Shown here in pieces: positions 23,405 to 36,355 of a stretch of DNA of 64,000 nt. Every line of letters begins with the position of its first letter. Positions within the stretch are counted from its first letter, which is position 1. The stretch spans positions 806,001-870,000 of the forward strand of contig JAVHNS010000018.1 of NCBI GenBank assembly GCA_036872755.1, in the 5' to 3' direction. Below the pieces are notes generated by a model. It was not told where the DNA came from. It did no database searches and saw only the letters and a program-made list of their open reading frames with translations. The position numbers and the translations under genes are program-made. Source of the DNA: Orbilia blumenaviensis. Lineage: Eukaryota > Ascomycota > Orbiliomycetes > Orbiliales > Orbiliaceae.

Positions 23405-23857
23405 AGACCCGAGTCAAAGCCCTACCCTGATATGATAATATGATATGATGCGACGCAAATGTTGTATAAATGGGAGTTGTATTCTGGATAGAACGGTATT
23501 TAGACTGGGAACTTATTTGTGTACTTAGGGACTTTTGTCCTTAATTTTTCTTTCGACGCACCTGTTACTAAAGTAATTTGAGCGAGGAAGCATGAGAAGA
23601 ATTAGCATTTCAGTATTCCCTTTCGGTAGTCGCCGCGGTGTTGGCGAGTGTTGTAAATGCAGTGCGGCGTCATAGCGATTGTTCATAGTGAATTTAGAAT
23701 GATTCGACCAACCGAAGCTAAGTTATCAGCTAAAAACCCCCACCAAACTCCACTTACCTTTGAGTACCGCCCGGTACTTCCTTATCTACAATCGAACCAA
23801 AGAAACCCCGTACCGGAAAAACAACCTAACTCGAATAGAAGGGAAAAGGCGACATCG
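23405..23857. other. intergenic region, no gene seen
   Basis: RAD3 3' UTR and LTN1 promoter/leader. A frame opens upstream of the LTN1 ATG from 23657, but its residues have no conserved character and I chose the ATG at 23858, which begins the typical MSSKKR start. Confidence 0.5.
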
Positions 23858-26800
23858 ATGAGCAGCAAGAAACGAGTACAAGCAAGCAGCGCGAATGCTG
23901 CTGCTGCTCTCAGCGGGAAAGCATTCGGTGCAGCGTCATCAGCTTTTGGATTCACATCTCGAGAACGAACGTCGTCATCACCGTTATCATATTTCGCGGA
24001 GCCGCCAGATATTAAGACTATCTCGACGCCCGCTTTAGTAGTGGTTTTTAGTAATTTGTTGAAGAGGGATGATACGACTAAAGAGAAGGCACTGGCAGAT
24101 TTACTGGATTATGTGACAGAACAGGCAACGATCGAAAATGCGATTGTGAATTGTTATGTATGAAAGCGGGAGGGGGTTCCCTATCTTTTGATTTTGGCAT
24201 ATTTGTTGGAAATCTTGCACAATGGCTTATATGGTGATTATGAAAATACATTGATTTAGGTCCAACTATACCCCAGACTCTCCTTCGAGAATACAATCCG
24301 TATCCGCCAGCTCGCGCATAAAGTCCTCGGCGGTATTGCAGAGAAAACTCGACGGGCGTTTGTTCCGTACCTTCCCCAGGTCGCAGGAAGCTGGCTGGCC
24401 GGTTTATACGACAGCGATCAGTCGGTCTCTGCGGCGGCGACAGATGCACTCCGACAGGTGTTCACGACCGACGAAAAGATCGGTTTGGTGTGGAAGACGT
24501 ATCAGATGGCTATTATGGACTTTTGTGGGAATGTTAAAGCGAAAGAACAGGTTAATAGCTTGAGTGATGAGAGGAATAATAGCCCAGATGAGATGGAGGC
24601 CAAGTTTGCCCGAGTCATGAAGGGGGTTACTATGGCGGCAGCGCATTTAGTTTGTATGTTGTTACCCATTTTTTGGACAGCTTAGAAGGGAATTTTGCTA
24701 ATAGGTTGGCTTATTTAGCGGCTATGGCCAAGATGGGGACAAATGAGCCAAAGCATGACGAACCGTATCTAACGTTCATGAATGAGCCAAGATTATGGAC
24801 ATTCGCATATCACCCGGACCCATATCTACGACAGGCAGTATACAGTCTGCTAAGAACTTGCCTTGTGAACCGAAAAGGTTGGTGATCTACTGGGAACCCG
24901 TTCATGTCAAAAAAGGTGGCCGACCCATAACAAAATAGTGGTTTAGATTACGTCGAACCGGCGTTACATATCATTGCACCGGCAATGATCGAGAAGGCCT
25001 TAACAAGCAACCAGCTTGGGTCGAACCAGAAGTTCTTAGACACCCTGTTGACCTTGAATGAGAGTATGTTAGAATATGCCCACTATGCAGGTACTCGACT
25101 AATTTATACGCTATAGCTTTCCCGATATCATGGGAAATCGCAGCAACAGCGAAGAAGCCGACCTTCAAGGTCGTTAAGAGATATGTTGGCAAAGGCAGCC
25201 AAGGTGCTCCTTCAGAGTTCTGGTCAAAATTCGCCTCTTTGGTCGAAACGCTTCCCGAAAAGGCGTTACCAAGTATCAATGACGAAGTCCAACAATTTCT
25301 AACAGCAATAGTAGATGGACTAAGCGGCAGCATGGAGCCCAAAGACCATCGCCCCGAAGCATGGTCTTGCTACTTTCAAATATGCGCCTTCTTCCTCTCC
25401 AAGGAGTTCCTAGGCGATACCATTAGAAAGGAGATCGTATCTGTGAACCTTGGGAACACGTTTAAAACATTCATCGATCCGAAGGAAGAATTGGCTGCAT
25501 GGAGAATAGGCCTCTCAGATGTGCCTACTGTTCTTGCTAAGGCAATGAAAGTTGTGACAGACGTAGATACGTCGTTTGTTAAGCGGGAGGTTGAGGGGCT
25601 GATTGCTAAGCTTGGGAAGCAAGTTGAGGCAGCGGTGGAAGCTTCTATTACAGGTGATGCTGCAGTTCTTGAGAAGAGCATGGCAACTGCAGATGCATGG
25701 GGCCGCTTGTCGGCTGCGCTATATCACACACTTGATAAAAAGCACTGGGCCATCTTAGCTTTGAATACTGTCGAGCAAGATCTACTGCGATACTCGGTGA
25801 ATAGCTCGAAGGCCAGCCGTGGCTCTAATGTTGCTGCGGCAGCTCTGGCGGCTCTAATCTCGAAGTCTGCAAATAGCACAGTTCGCAAAGACGCAAGTTG
25901 TAGAGTCGCCCTACATGACTACCTCGTCGAGGACTCACAAACAATAGTCGCCAGTCCTGCTCGAGAGCATTTCTTCAATACCCTGTTCGCTTACCAGAAA
26001 TCCTGGGATAGCTCTAATGGGCATGGTATCCTGGAAGAAACGGTGGATTTGCTAGTTGTTTCGCAGAACAGGGAGGCAATCTTGCAGTTTATCTATAATT
26101 TTGAGAGGTCGCATACAAAAGCATGCGTCCAGTCGGCAAATCTCGATGGTTACTTACGACATGAATGCGAGCAGGCACTGACCGAAGCAGACGAGACTTC
26201 CTGGAAGATGGTAATTGTTGCGTTTCAAGCACCGGAGTCACTGGTATCCAGACAGTTGAAGGCGGATATGGCGGTGAAACTTGCGGAAAAACTACACAAG
26301 ATTGCTATCGAGAAAAGTTACGACCATACCCTAACCGGAAATATCTTGACGGAGCTATATCGAGTACCTGCCGCAGTTTTGACAAGTATCAGCCAGGGCT
26401 TGAGGCGGGAGCTTATCACTACCCTACTACTGATCTTGGAAACTGCTGGAGAAGATAACATAAAGAAAGCCAATATATTATTCGTCAAGCTCTGTGGCGA
26501 GAAGAGCCTGAATGATCCGGAGGTCAATCAGATCAGGACGGATATTGTGTCAACTCTCGCAAGTTTAGTGCTGGAACCGGCTAATGGAAGTTTCATAAGG
26601 TACGGCCTAATATATTATAGGATTTTGACCCGATTCTAATTTGGTATGCAACAGTATACGACTGCTCGTTAACAAGGCGCTATGCGTACTTGCAAATACA
26701 GATTTGTCGCGCGAGGGCCATCTCCTATCTACAATGTCGTATGATGATGAGACCTGGAGAAAGCATCTAGATCCCATATTCCAAACTCGTCCAGATGCCT

Positions 26801-29609
26801 CGCTAGGTGCTATTCGGCCTCTTGGGGACAGCATCTTCCTCGTTGGCCCCGTTGAGGAATCCGAGGAAGTCGAGGAAACGCTGGATAGTGATAGGCTCAG
26901 CGTCAGTATGCGTATGGCAACATTTATACTCTCTGTTTTGTCAAGGACAGAGGGGCCAAATGCTAGCCAGAGCACCCAGCGAGAAGTTTTTCAAAAGAGA
27001 GTTGTAGCCTCGTTGACCAAGGTTTCACCTGAACTACAATTACCATTCTTGCGGTACTCGTTGATTATTGCTGAATTCGTCACCGATAGACTTGGGGTTC
27101 CAGATGAGAATGCACCTCTCAAGCGAACGGTGCTGGAGGATCTCACGAGCAACCTTGAGGTTGTGCGATATGCCGCTGTTCAGGATTACACGACTACTCA
27201 AAAGTTGCTGGCGGTGGGTAATGGGAAGAATGGTATCAACTTCGTTAATTCGACACTGCTCAGCTTGTCTGAGCAGAGCACGGTTCTTCCTGTTACCCCC
27301 GAGGCTTACTACCATGCTCGCGCACTGAGATCGCTCGTGGAGGTGCTACGCCATAAGGGTGTTACCGGCAAGGACGCCATTCTATGGGTTGACAACCTGG
27401 AGATTGGGAAGAAGAAGGACGATAAGTTCATTCTCAGAGACGCCGCAGTGCTAGCGGGCTTGAGGGACGACAACTTTACTGTTACGCCCCTCGTCGTTCA
27501 GCTGAGGAATAGACTTATCAGCGATATATCTGGGATCGAAGCTGAGGATGCTATTGAGAAAGGTAGGTTTAGTCCTTTTCCGGTTAAGGGAAGTTTGGGA
27601 TCTAACGGGATTACAGCGTTCCCAAAGCTTCTACTTTTGAACGAAATATGGACTTCCGATCTCGTCGAAAATCCGACGGATGTTCCCGCTCAACGAGGTT
27701 TACTACTCATGAAAAAGGTATTGAGCTGGTTGAGCGAAGAACTTCCTCCAGAAGTTTTAGCATTGCAATCCCCCGGCCTCTTGTGCGCTATCATGCGGAT
27801 GTCGAGAAAGGTTCTGCCGGTTCTTAGGAAGCTCCAGGGCTCCTTTTGGCACGACTTATTTGCGGCAATGGAATTTTCTTTCTCGGTACGTGGTATGAAT
27901 GACCTTTCTGTGCATAGGTTTTGGGGCTAATTCCAAGGAATAGGCGATGTATAATAGTCTAGGGGAGACTGTTGCTACATTACTTTCTACTTTCTCTGTT
28001 TACGAGGTTATCAAAGAAATACGGGCGACAAACCAAGAGGACGAGTATGTCAACGACGATCTTTCTGACGCCTGGGATTGGTACCTCCCGAGATTTTACC
28101 GGATCTGGTTGACGCTGTTGACCGATATAGCGGGTATGTTTAAAAATGCATTATCGGAGATTTGGGATCTATATTAATGATAACTAGCCCCCCTTCAAAA
28201 TGAGGCATTCAAGGGATACTGCGGGGCGCTCTCCAGGGCTCTCATGAACATGCCATTGCATTTCCTCGACGACCCCGCGGCAGTCGGCCCACCTCCTAGC
28301 GTCAGCAAAGAAGACAGAGACGAAGCTGAAGACCCTCGCCCTAAATCGGAGCAACTTTATCAACTACTGGGTGGCAATACGGACGATGTACAGGGCGTAG
28401 CTTTCAACCTTTTGCACCGTCGTATCCCACAGTTACAGGAGCAAATATCGATTGATGCTGCATTGTCGAAGGATGAGGCGTTGGATATTTCACTGCCGGA
28501 TGAGCTGCTATCGCTTCTGTTGGATCCTCCAGCTGTTGAGGAGGATGCGGTCCTCAACCCCGCGCTCCTAGAGCACCTCGAATTGCAGAGGATTCAGGGA
28601 TATCTTAGTTCTTGGGTTTTGGTGTATGATCACTTCGTCAATTCGGTATGTACACTGGACGCTTCCAAGGATGCTACGAGCACAACGTTAATCAATAATT
28701 AATTACTATAGTCATTCCGTATCAAAGCATCGTACATCGACAGCCTAAAAACCGGGGAGTATATCAACAAACTTCTCGACTTCATCTTCAAGATACTAGG
28801 CCACGCGCGTGCGAAACCGATTGATGGCGCCAAACACCCTGTCGCCTCCTTTGACCCCACGTTTTCAGCTTATGGAGTACCGGACCTACATTACATCAGA
28901 ACATTGATGGTGTACGTCTACTACCTTTCTCTACGGTACTCGCCGTCACTCGTCAAGAACTGGTTTAGCAACTCAAACAACCAGGTGAAGGACAATGTCA
29001 TGCCGTTTACGGATAAGTATATTTCACCGCTTCTGGTAGACTTGGAATTTAAGGAGGTTGAAAGGTGGTTGGATGGGACAGACGAGCGACCTGAAGGGCT
29101 GGCGATAAAGATTAGTAGGACGGCGAGAGAGATTTCGGTTACGTATGAAGTCGACGAGACGACGATGGAGATGATGGTAAAGCTTCCCGCTAGTTTTCCA
29201 CTGCAGCTGGTGGAAGTGAAGGGTGTTAGGAGGGTGGCGGTGTCAGAGAAACAGTGGAAAACGTGGCTGCTAGCTTGTCAGGCGGTAATCGCGCTACAGG
29301 TAATCCCTCTCTTGAATTATAGCCTACTATTCATATTTTATGCATAGCTAACAAAGAATGTGTTTATTACAGGGCGGATCAATCGTAGACGGGCTCACAT
29401 TGTTCCAGAGGAACGTGAAGCTCCACCTCGACGGAGTAGAGGAATGTGCAATCTGCTACTCCATCCTAGCGCAAGTGGAGCGTACACTACCATCGAAGGC
29501 CTGCGGAACTTGCAAGCGGAAGTTCCACGGAAACTGCTTGATGAGATGGTTCAAATCGAGCAGCTCGAGTTCTTGCCCATTGTGCAGGAGCTCCTTCCAG
29601 TTCATTTAG
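23858..29609 (+). CDS. LTN1: Listerin E3 ubiquitin ligase of ribosome quality control, 1700 aa
   Basis: Eleven exons join in phase: 23858-24157, 24260-24653, 24719-24877, 24947-25063, 25117-26599, 26655-27562, 27617-27885, 27944-28133, 28188-28645, 28712-29299, 29373-29609. Ltn1/Rkr1 binds stalled 60S subunits and ubiquitinates the nascent chain. The N-terminus (MSSKKR, then A/S-rich, then KTISTPALVVVFSNLLKRD) matches the conserved Listerin start. The long middle is HEAT/ARM-like helices, followed by an RWD-like segment. The C-terminal RING is CAIC, then CGTC, FHGNC, CPLC, ending SSFQFI, which is the variant Listerin RING at the extreme terminus. Length is between yeast (1562) and human (1766). 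The intron at 27563-27616 is 54 nt, a multiple of three and stop-free, so reading through it would add 18 residues. Confidence 0.94.
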
Positions 29610-29966
29610 TTACTATCACTGTAGCCTTTGGTACTTAATAGTCAGGCGTAGCGTAGATTAGGTAGTACATATTAGACAGACACTACAGGCGCGAATTTCT
29701 TGGAGGATTTACTGAATTAATTGTTGTAATTTCTGTGTTGACGCCGCCCCCAAAGCTCCCAAAGCTCCCTAATCCGCGATCCCATGGGTTAAGCTTAGCT
29801 CCTTTACCTAAACTCTCCTGATAATTACTTGCTTAAGTAGCAACCTGCATCATTCCTCGACACGATCCGCAGCAGCCCCCCGCGATATCTCCGAATGAGG
29901 TATTCCAACCGTCGCCGTCGCCTCCGATAGTTTAATCCTCAGCAGGCAGCATTCGCAGAAATAGTC
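29610..29966. other. intergenic region, no gene seen
   Basis: Short interval holding the LTN1 3' UTR and the AP-2 sigma promoter. It includes a tandem CCAAAGCTCC duplication near 29750-29770. No gene is supported. Confidence 0.5.
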
Positions 29967-30801
29967 ATGGTGCTCTCCTTCATCCTTATTCAGAACCGAC
30001 AGTATGCCCGCCCGTTCCACCGATATAACCCGAAAAGTCAATGGTGAAAACCGGAGCGCTCATGTGTGAGATATATATTAGGGGCAAGACGCGACTGGCA
30101 AAGTGGTATGCTCCGTATGATGTACATTTTGCCTTATAACCCTTGCCCTCCCATTTGGGACTTATTTTTTTTAAAAGAAAGAAAGAAAGGATCGAAGTTC
30201 TAATGTTGGGATTAAATTGCGATTGGATTTGGTAGGATGATGAGAAGGTTAAGCTGAAGGGCGAGGTGTGTATTCCTCTAAGGTGTTATATGGGGGATTG
30301 GGTAGCTAATAAATAGAGCCAGGTCCACCGCCTCGTCGCCCCACGCGATCAGAAATATCAGTCGAATTTCGTCGAAGTGCGCCTCTCCCATACAAATCCC
30401 CATAATCATCTTCTCCATGGGTGCTTATTGGATTTTTTTATGATATAATAGTTCCGAAACAACAAAATCGTCTACCGCCGCTACGCGGGTCTGTTCTTCT
30501 GCGTCTGTGTCGACGCAAACGATAACGAGCTCGCATACCTCGAGGCAATCCACTTCTTTGTCGAGGTGCTGGATGCGTTTTTTGGGAATGTGTGTGAGTT
30601 GGATTTAGGTATGTTATTTATGTTACAGCCTCTCTCTCTTTTTGTTGAATTATAATGATATTAATTGGGGGCGTGGGGTTAGTATTTAACTTCTACAAAG
30701 TATATGCCATACTAGATGAGGTGTTTTTAGCCGGTGAGATCGAGGAGGCGTCGAAGCAGACGGTGTTAACGAGGCTGGAGCATCTTGATAAGCTAGAGTA
30801 A
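29967..30801 (+). CDS. APS2: AP-2 clathrin adaptor sigma subunit, 144 aa
   Basis: Six exons join in phase: 29967-30001, 30082-30121, 30236-30265, 30323-30376, 30452-30608, 30683-30801. The product begins [20 protein letters not shown] and continues with [35 protein letters not shown] and [15 protein letters not shown], a full longin-fold small sigma chain. The FVEVLD/NVCELDLVFN block and the total length favour the AP-2 sigma over AP-1 and AP-3 sigmas. It stabilises the AP-2 core and binds dileucine cargo signals at the plasma membrane. Exons of 30-54 nt mean that only the last two would be found as open frames. The ATG at 29967 starts the invariant N-terminus. Confidence 0.95.
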
Positions 30802-30970
30802 CCACTTTTACTTCGGTATTAGGGGCTTGAAGAGGGGAATGCAGACTGTATTATAAAAAAGACCTTTCCGTCGCTAATGTTTTTTTGCCTCGTGGCAGAA
30901 AAGAAAATCTAGATGCTATTATTACAACTTAATACTATATGAAACTAGATACTTCGATTGATTAATTGGT

Positions 30971-33900
30971 TTATAAACCCCTCGCCGCCCTCCGTAGCGC
31001 ATCCACTCGCTCCGGAAGCCCACCAGATTGGCTTAATCGTCTAACACCAGCTCTATTCTCCCGATGTCGCGACTGCACCCGCCTTAACGTCTCTGGTAAT
31101 CCATCCTCGCCTTCCACAGCTTCAGACTCGACTTCTTGTCTTCTTGTTAATGATGTGATTCTAGTTAGCTTGTGGTGTTTTTCCTCTTCAATCAACTCAT
31201 CCGCTGCTTTTGGAATTCTACTCGCTGTTGCTGTCGACGGTCGTTGTGGGTGTGGGTGTGGGTGTGGGTGTGGTGCTGGTGCCGGTGCTGGTGGTGCCTG
31301 CGCTGGAGGTGGTGATGGTGAAGACGGCCCGTCAACCTCTCCACTGATACTAATCTGCCGAACCCACTCTCTATACGTCGGTCTTGACAAAAGACCCACC
31401 CTGAACTCCGCAGCGCCCCTAAGCAACTTCGTCAAATCGACGAGTTCTTCAAGCCATTCTATAACCTGCTCTAGCGCAGCAGAAGTGGCGTTATAGCTCA
31501 TGAACTCAACACGAAGGATGCGTTTGGCGGCGTCTGAGGCTTCTTGGGCTTCCACAGTGCTATTACTATTATTATTAATATTATCGTGACTATTATTATT
31601 ATTATCATTATCGTGATGGTTGATATGGTGAGTATTATGATGGTCGTGAGTCGAGACGGACTCCATGATGATTTGTCGGACGCGGTTGACCATGCGCAAT
31701 TGCGCAAGGCGGGCCGAAGGGAAGTACTGTGGTAGAGGAAGCTTGCTGGTTAGAGCTTCATGTACGGCGTAGAGGGTTATGGTTATAGCAGCCGCCTGGG
31801 TTTCAATATTTTGCTTCGTTAGTTCTCCATGTAAAATTGGGAGCGATATAAAATGGGTGCTTACCACATTACGACGGTACTTATACACATAAACCTAAAC
31901 GGTCATCTAGGTTAGCACCGGTACAAGTAGAATAATAAAACGACGACATACGTAGTAGTTCTCTAAAACCGCAGAGCCTAGCTGCAGCCGCAATTGCAGC
32001 ACGTTCTCCATCCTGTCAATGATCTGATGCAGGACGTAGATAATCTAAAACACCGAGTCACTTTTAGCAAAGACATGGCCTTTTTGTACGGTAGCAGGAG
32101 ACCTCACCTCTTTATATATCATCTTATCGCTGGCAAAGCTGCCCTTGATCCTAGGCTCCTGCGTCGACACCGTCACTTCACAAAATCATCAGCCCAGAAC
32201 CCCCACCAAAGGGTATAGATAAGGAGGAAAGAAACATACAATACGCAGACGCCGCAGCCAGTGACACCTCTGCCTTCTTTCTCGCCTTATAGAAAGCCTT
32301 GACCGCATTCTCGTTCGCCAGATCTGAAATATTCGTCGTCTGGTCAACTCCAAATGCAATCGCGCTCTCCATTTCATTGATCTTTAGCACCGCAAGCCCC
32401 ACCGTCTCAACGAGCTTAACTCGAGCTTTAACGGGGAATATAACAGTCTGCACTATCAGTGCAGCGGAGCCACCAATTATCATCGCCACCGCTCGTTTTG
32501 AAAAGTTTTCAAGTGCGGTGCCGCGGACGGTGCCAGGTATATATTCTATCACCGTGCCCACAGATACAACGACCATGGATATCGTTAGCACCATACCAGC
32601 TTTAACATATCGCGTATTAAGCTGGATGTAGTATGCCACTAAGAATCCAAAGTAAAGCATCACAGCGATCACATAGGGATTTCCTTTTCCTGCACTCCAG
32701 GCGGCGTAGCCCCACAGAGAGCCAGAGACGGTGCCGACGGTTCTGTAGGCGAATACTTGGACCGATGTTCCCACTGAGTTCTCAAAGACGAGGACGTAAA
32801 TAACGATCACCCATACTATTTATAAGTTTTTAGTTAGTTATTTTGTTCGAGGTCATAAAGAGGTTATTGGGGGATAGCTTACACCCGCGGTAATTATAGA
32901 AGAAAGAAGTAAACTCCGGGACGAAAGCGGGCCAGCTGATGAGCATGGCACCTATAGTGAGCTTAAGTGCATAGTGCAAATGCGGACTCAGAAGGACCCA
33001 GTCGACCACATCAGCCAAAGCATCTCGTAACTGTGTAGACCATGCCTTTGGCTCCTCTTCCTCCTCTCCGCCCTCCTTCTTCTCAGATTTCTTCGCCTCA
33101 GAATTTTTACCCTTAGTGTCCGTTTGTTTAGAATCTTTACCGTCCGATTTCTTATCGGCCTTCTTTCCATCTTTGTCTGAAGTCTTCTTCGAGGCTCCAT
33201 CTTTCTTACTATTAGCCCGACTGACATCGGTCTTCTGCTGTGCAGAGGTCTTTTGGTCACTATTTCCAGGTCCGGTAGCCTTTTGATATCGCGATACGTT
33301 TTCTCTTGCGTTAGGATCCAAAGTCTCGCTTTGTTCTGCATTGCCGCTGAATAGCCACTTCTTCGACTTAAAGTCGGGGAGGTGGAACTTCCTCTTCCCC
33401 TTCAGTCCGTCGTATTCTTCGACCATGTCTCTCCCCTCTCTTAGCATGTCCAAAGTTGTTTGCCTATAAAGCCTGTCAGCAAATATTCATGTAAACGTAT
33501 ATAGATTAGAAGAACGCACGCTGCAATCCTGAGATTCAATAAAAACGAACTAACAAGAAAGATCTCCTCTCGCGGCAGAATATCGAACTCGAACTCCTCC
33601 TCTTCACTAGCCTCTTCCGCAGCCTTATGCAGCGCCTCCCTAGTCTTTCTGTCAAACTCCTCAAGGGCGCTTTCTATGGCATTGGCGTAGATATCAATCT
33701 CTTTTAGTAGGATGCCTTTTGGTTTTCGAGATGCGTTCTCGCGGGTTATCGGGACATCCTAGAAACTATATCAGTATAAAAGGGTGAGTTTGGAGGGGTT
33801 GGGAGAACATACGCAAGAGAACTCGATGCAGGCGATCAAAGCATTAACGCTCTGTCTGATCGTAATCCGTAGCGCAGCCAGTGGCTCGTCGACACTATAT

Positions 33901-35688
33901 ATATCAAGCACCATTAGAAACAAAATACATAACACTCCATCCGAACCCATGTATTCATATAATACCTCTCAATCAGGTGTCTCAAAAACTCCTCATCCGC
34001 GAACTCCGCCTCCCGCTTCGGCCGTATAGTCTCCAGCTTCTCCTTAATAGAATTCTTCTCACTCTCATCGTCGTCGCTGATGCCGCTGTCATCCTTTTCT
34101 CCACCATTCTTCTTCTCATCATCTTCTGCGGATTCTTCCTTCTGTCCATTACTATGGTCGCCCAGAATTATATGTTTCGTCTCGCAAGCGCTAATAAGCG
34201 TAAGCAACGACGTCATAAGCGCATCCAGTCCCTTAGAACTGATGGGATGCAGCCTTGCAGGCGGTAAACACGAATATCCGATCTCGAATGATGTTTCTTT
34301 TAAGGTGGCTTTTGAAGACGCAACTGCTTTTCGCAGCTTATCTTTCGCAGAAAGTAGTTTTTTGAACGGGTTTTCCTCTTCCTCCTTTTTCTCCCCCTCT
34401 TCCCCCTCGTTCTCTTCACTCTCCTCGTCGTTAGCTTTCTTTGATGCAGCAACCCTAGACGCCGTCTTGCGAAGCTCGTCTGTCGGTGAGACGAAAAAGT
34501 CTGTAGCGTCTTTAAGCGTCCCAAGCGCCAGTTCCAACCCTTTTACAGTCACAACTGCAACCTTTCCAGAACTAAACTCGGGGAATAATATTATATTCAC
34601 CAGGGTACAGATCAGTATCCCCGTTAAGAACGGATACAAAAATGTAGTTGCAACCTGGTGGCTGAATGCAAAAATCGGTGTTGTCTATTTACCAAAATTT
34701 TAAAAAGTCAATATGAAAAAAAAGGATAGAATGGAAGAGAGGATAGTATACAAACCATTTGGATGATAACCGTCATCAAAAACAATAGTACTCCGACAAA
34801 GAGCTTGGGAACCTTGCTACGAAGGTATCCGTGCACAAGCATCGATAGAACGAGCATAACCGCCCGAAAGGCGTGTGCGTCTTCTATGCTCTTTCTATAG
34901 ATCAGGTCGGATATGTATGATGCCAGTGTGACCCTTCGCCCCCCCAATGTATATTAGCACACTATGTATAATCTTATATTTATATAATTGGAAGAGAAAG
35001 GTAGATATACCATCCGGTCCCAACGATCGTTCCGACTAACGCGAACACAAGAGTTTCAAGCATCGCCCCGAAGCTCCTGCCGGGGTGGCCGAACCTAATT
35101 AATATATTAGCTTTTGAGTCTACTCATCATATCCAGAATTAGTGGGCATACATACACAGATGCAACAGCGCCTAGAAATACGGCCGGGCCGTACTCTAAA
35201 GCAACAGCCGGAATCTGTTCATATAACATATTCTATCAACCGTCCATTCTATTTAATCCATGCCATTCTAAAAATGAAGTAACTTACAAGACATATTATC
35301 ACTATTATAAAGAAAGCGCAACAGATTAGTAAAAAAACTATTGATGATTGGTCTGACAAAAAGGGGGCACACATACGAGCACACTCCGTCGCAACTGAGC
35401 ACTTGAGAATATGCTGCCACAGGTGGTCTGTTGCATTTTTGAAAAAACAAAAGAGTATCAAAAAGTTAGCCCATAACTCACGCACAACAGCAATAGTTAA
35501 AGGAATATGAATAAAATCATACCTTTCTTAAGATCATCTTTGATTTCCTTAATCCACTCCCCCACCAGTGTCCCCAGTTTCTCAGTTTGTGTGGTTATCC
35601 ACGATTTCTTAACCTCTGTGGTTGGTAACTCAGACCGCTTGGGACTCGGCTCGGCGCTCGAACCGGAGTTGATGTTGGAATCTACCAT
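30971..35688 (-). CDS. Bre4-like FUSC/DUF2421 multi-pass membrane protein, 1254 aa, 15 exons
   Basis: Exons (minus strand, in phase): 35688-35523, 35427-35377, 35301-35288, 35214-35156, 35094-35011, 34933-34756, 34684-33966, 33894-33813, 33758-33520, 33463-32883, 32815-32240, 32175-32108, 32044-31952, 31894-31865, 31795-30971. Two clusters of hydrophobic helices flank large charged loops, as in fungal Bre4-like brefeldin-A-sensitivity/FUSC proteins related to aromatic-acid exporters. The first cluster includes IPAVALEYGPAVFLGAV and GAMLETLVFALVGTIVG; the second includes WVIVIYVLVFENSVGTSVQV and a block ending LIVQTVIFPVKAR. The third exon is only 14 nt. Two acceptors read AAG (exons 6 and 12). 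The last exon contains an N/H/D-rich tract and a (HP)n tract. Transport substrate is unknown; a role in efflux or Golgi/vacuole function is inference. Confidence 0.85.
31245..31272. repeat. GTGGGT hexanucleotide repeat, coding
   Basis: About four and a half copies of a GTGGGT-type unit inside the last exon of the Bre4-like gene. On the minus strand it encodes alternating His-Pro. It sits in a P/A-rich disordered segment, so copy-number change would be tolerated in frame. Confidence 0.8.
31558..31620. repeat. imperfect ATT-rich trinucleotide repeat, coding
   Basis: Interrupted ATT/ATA/ATC triplets in the last exon of the Bre4-like gene, read on the minus strand as an Asn/Asp/Ser/His-rich low-complexity loop. 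Confidence 0.75.
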
Positions 35689-36355
35689 TGTTATTTTATT
35701 ATTTTATGGTGTGCGCATGCGCATGGCTTCCCGGCCGGAATGCAGATTGCCCATGCAATTCTCAGATCTTATAATATCTCCCTTGGTAGTATTTTTAGAA
35801 TTTTCGGAGGGGCAGGGGCGGATAGTCTAGAAGGGGGAGGAATCAGAGTCATGACATTTTTGCAGTGCATTTGCGAGATTTAAGCATTCCACGGTTCAAC
35901 CAGTAGTGCCCGTTCTTCGGTAACAACCCGCGGGAGTGTAAAATACCACAGCTAGCCAGCGCATCCCCATTGCCGGTTGGGTGTTGCTCAAGAGGTCGTA
36001 CGATAGAATATATGCCTCCTATATATATTGCAAAGGCTATCAAGCACAGTCCTTCTAACAGGTACTCAAGTATCCATTATCTATTTCCATTTATCAATAC
36101 AGACACTGCACTGGAAATCAATACCAATGTTAATGTTATGGTTATAACAAGGGAAGGCACCGATGACTAAGCAAGACAAGCATCAACAACGCATCCCTAG
36201 ATCTCTGTCTGTCCCTATCCTCATACACACGCCCACGCGTAAAAATCCTACTTCCTAAAACCTCAAAAATATTATAAAGAAAAAGGAAAGAAGAGAAGAA
36301 GGAAAGATAAAAAGTAGGATCCGAATAGGAAAGAAAGGGAATAGGAGGATTCGTA
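35689..36355. other. intergenic divergent promoter region
   Basis: Shared upstream region of the minus-strand Bre4-like gene and the plus-strand IST1 locus. The stretch next to 36356 is A/G-rich (36275-36345), a plausible leader. A minus-strand frame covering 36142-36681 is the antisense shadow of the IST1 upstream exon. Confidence 0.45.

Noticed and set aside
30971..31496. 176-codon plus-strand frame with G/C-rich repeats
   Set aside because: It is antisense to the His-Pro repeat exon; the cysteine and glycine runs come from the GTGGGT array.
34080..34703. 207-codon plus-strand frame
   Set aside because: It is antisense to the charged loop of the Bre4-like gene; S/F-rich composition is a shadow of K/E-rich coding sequence.
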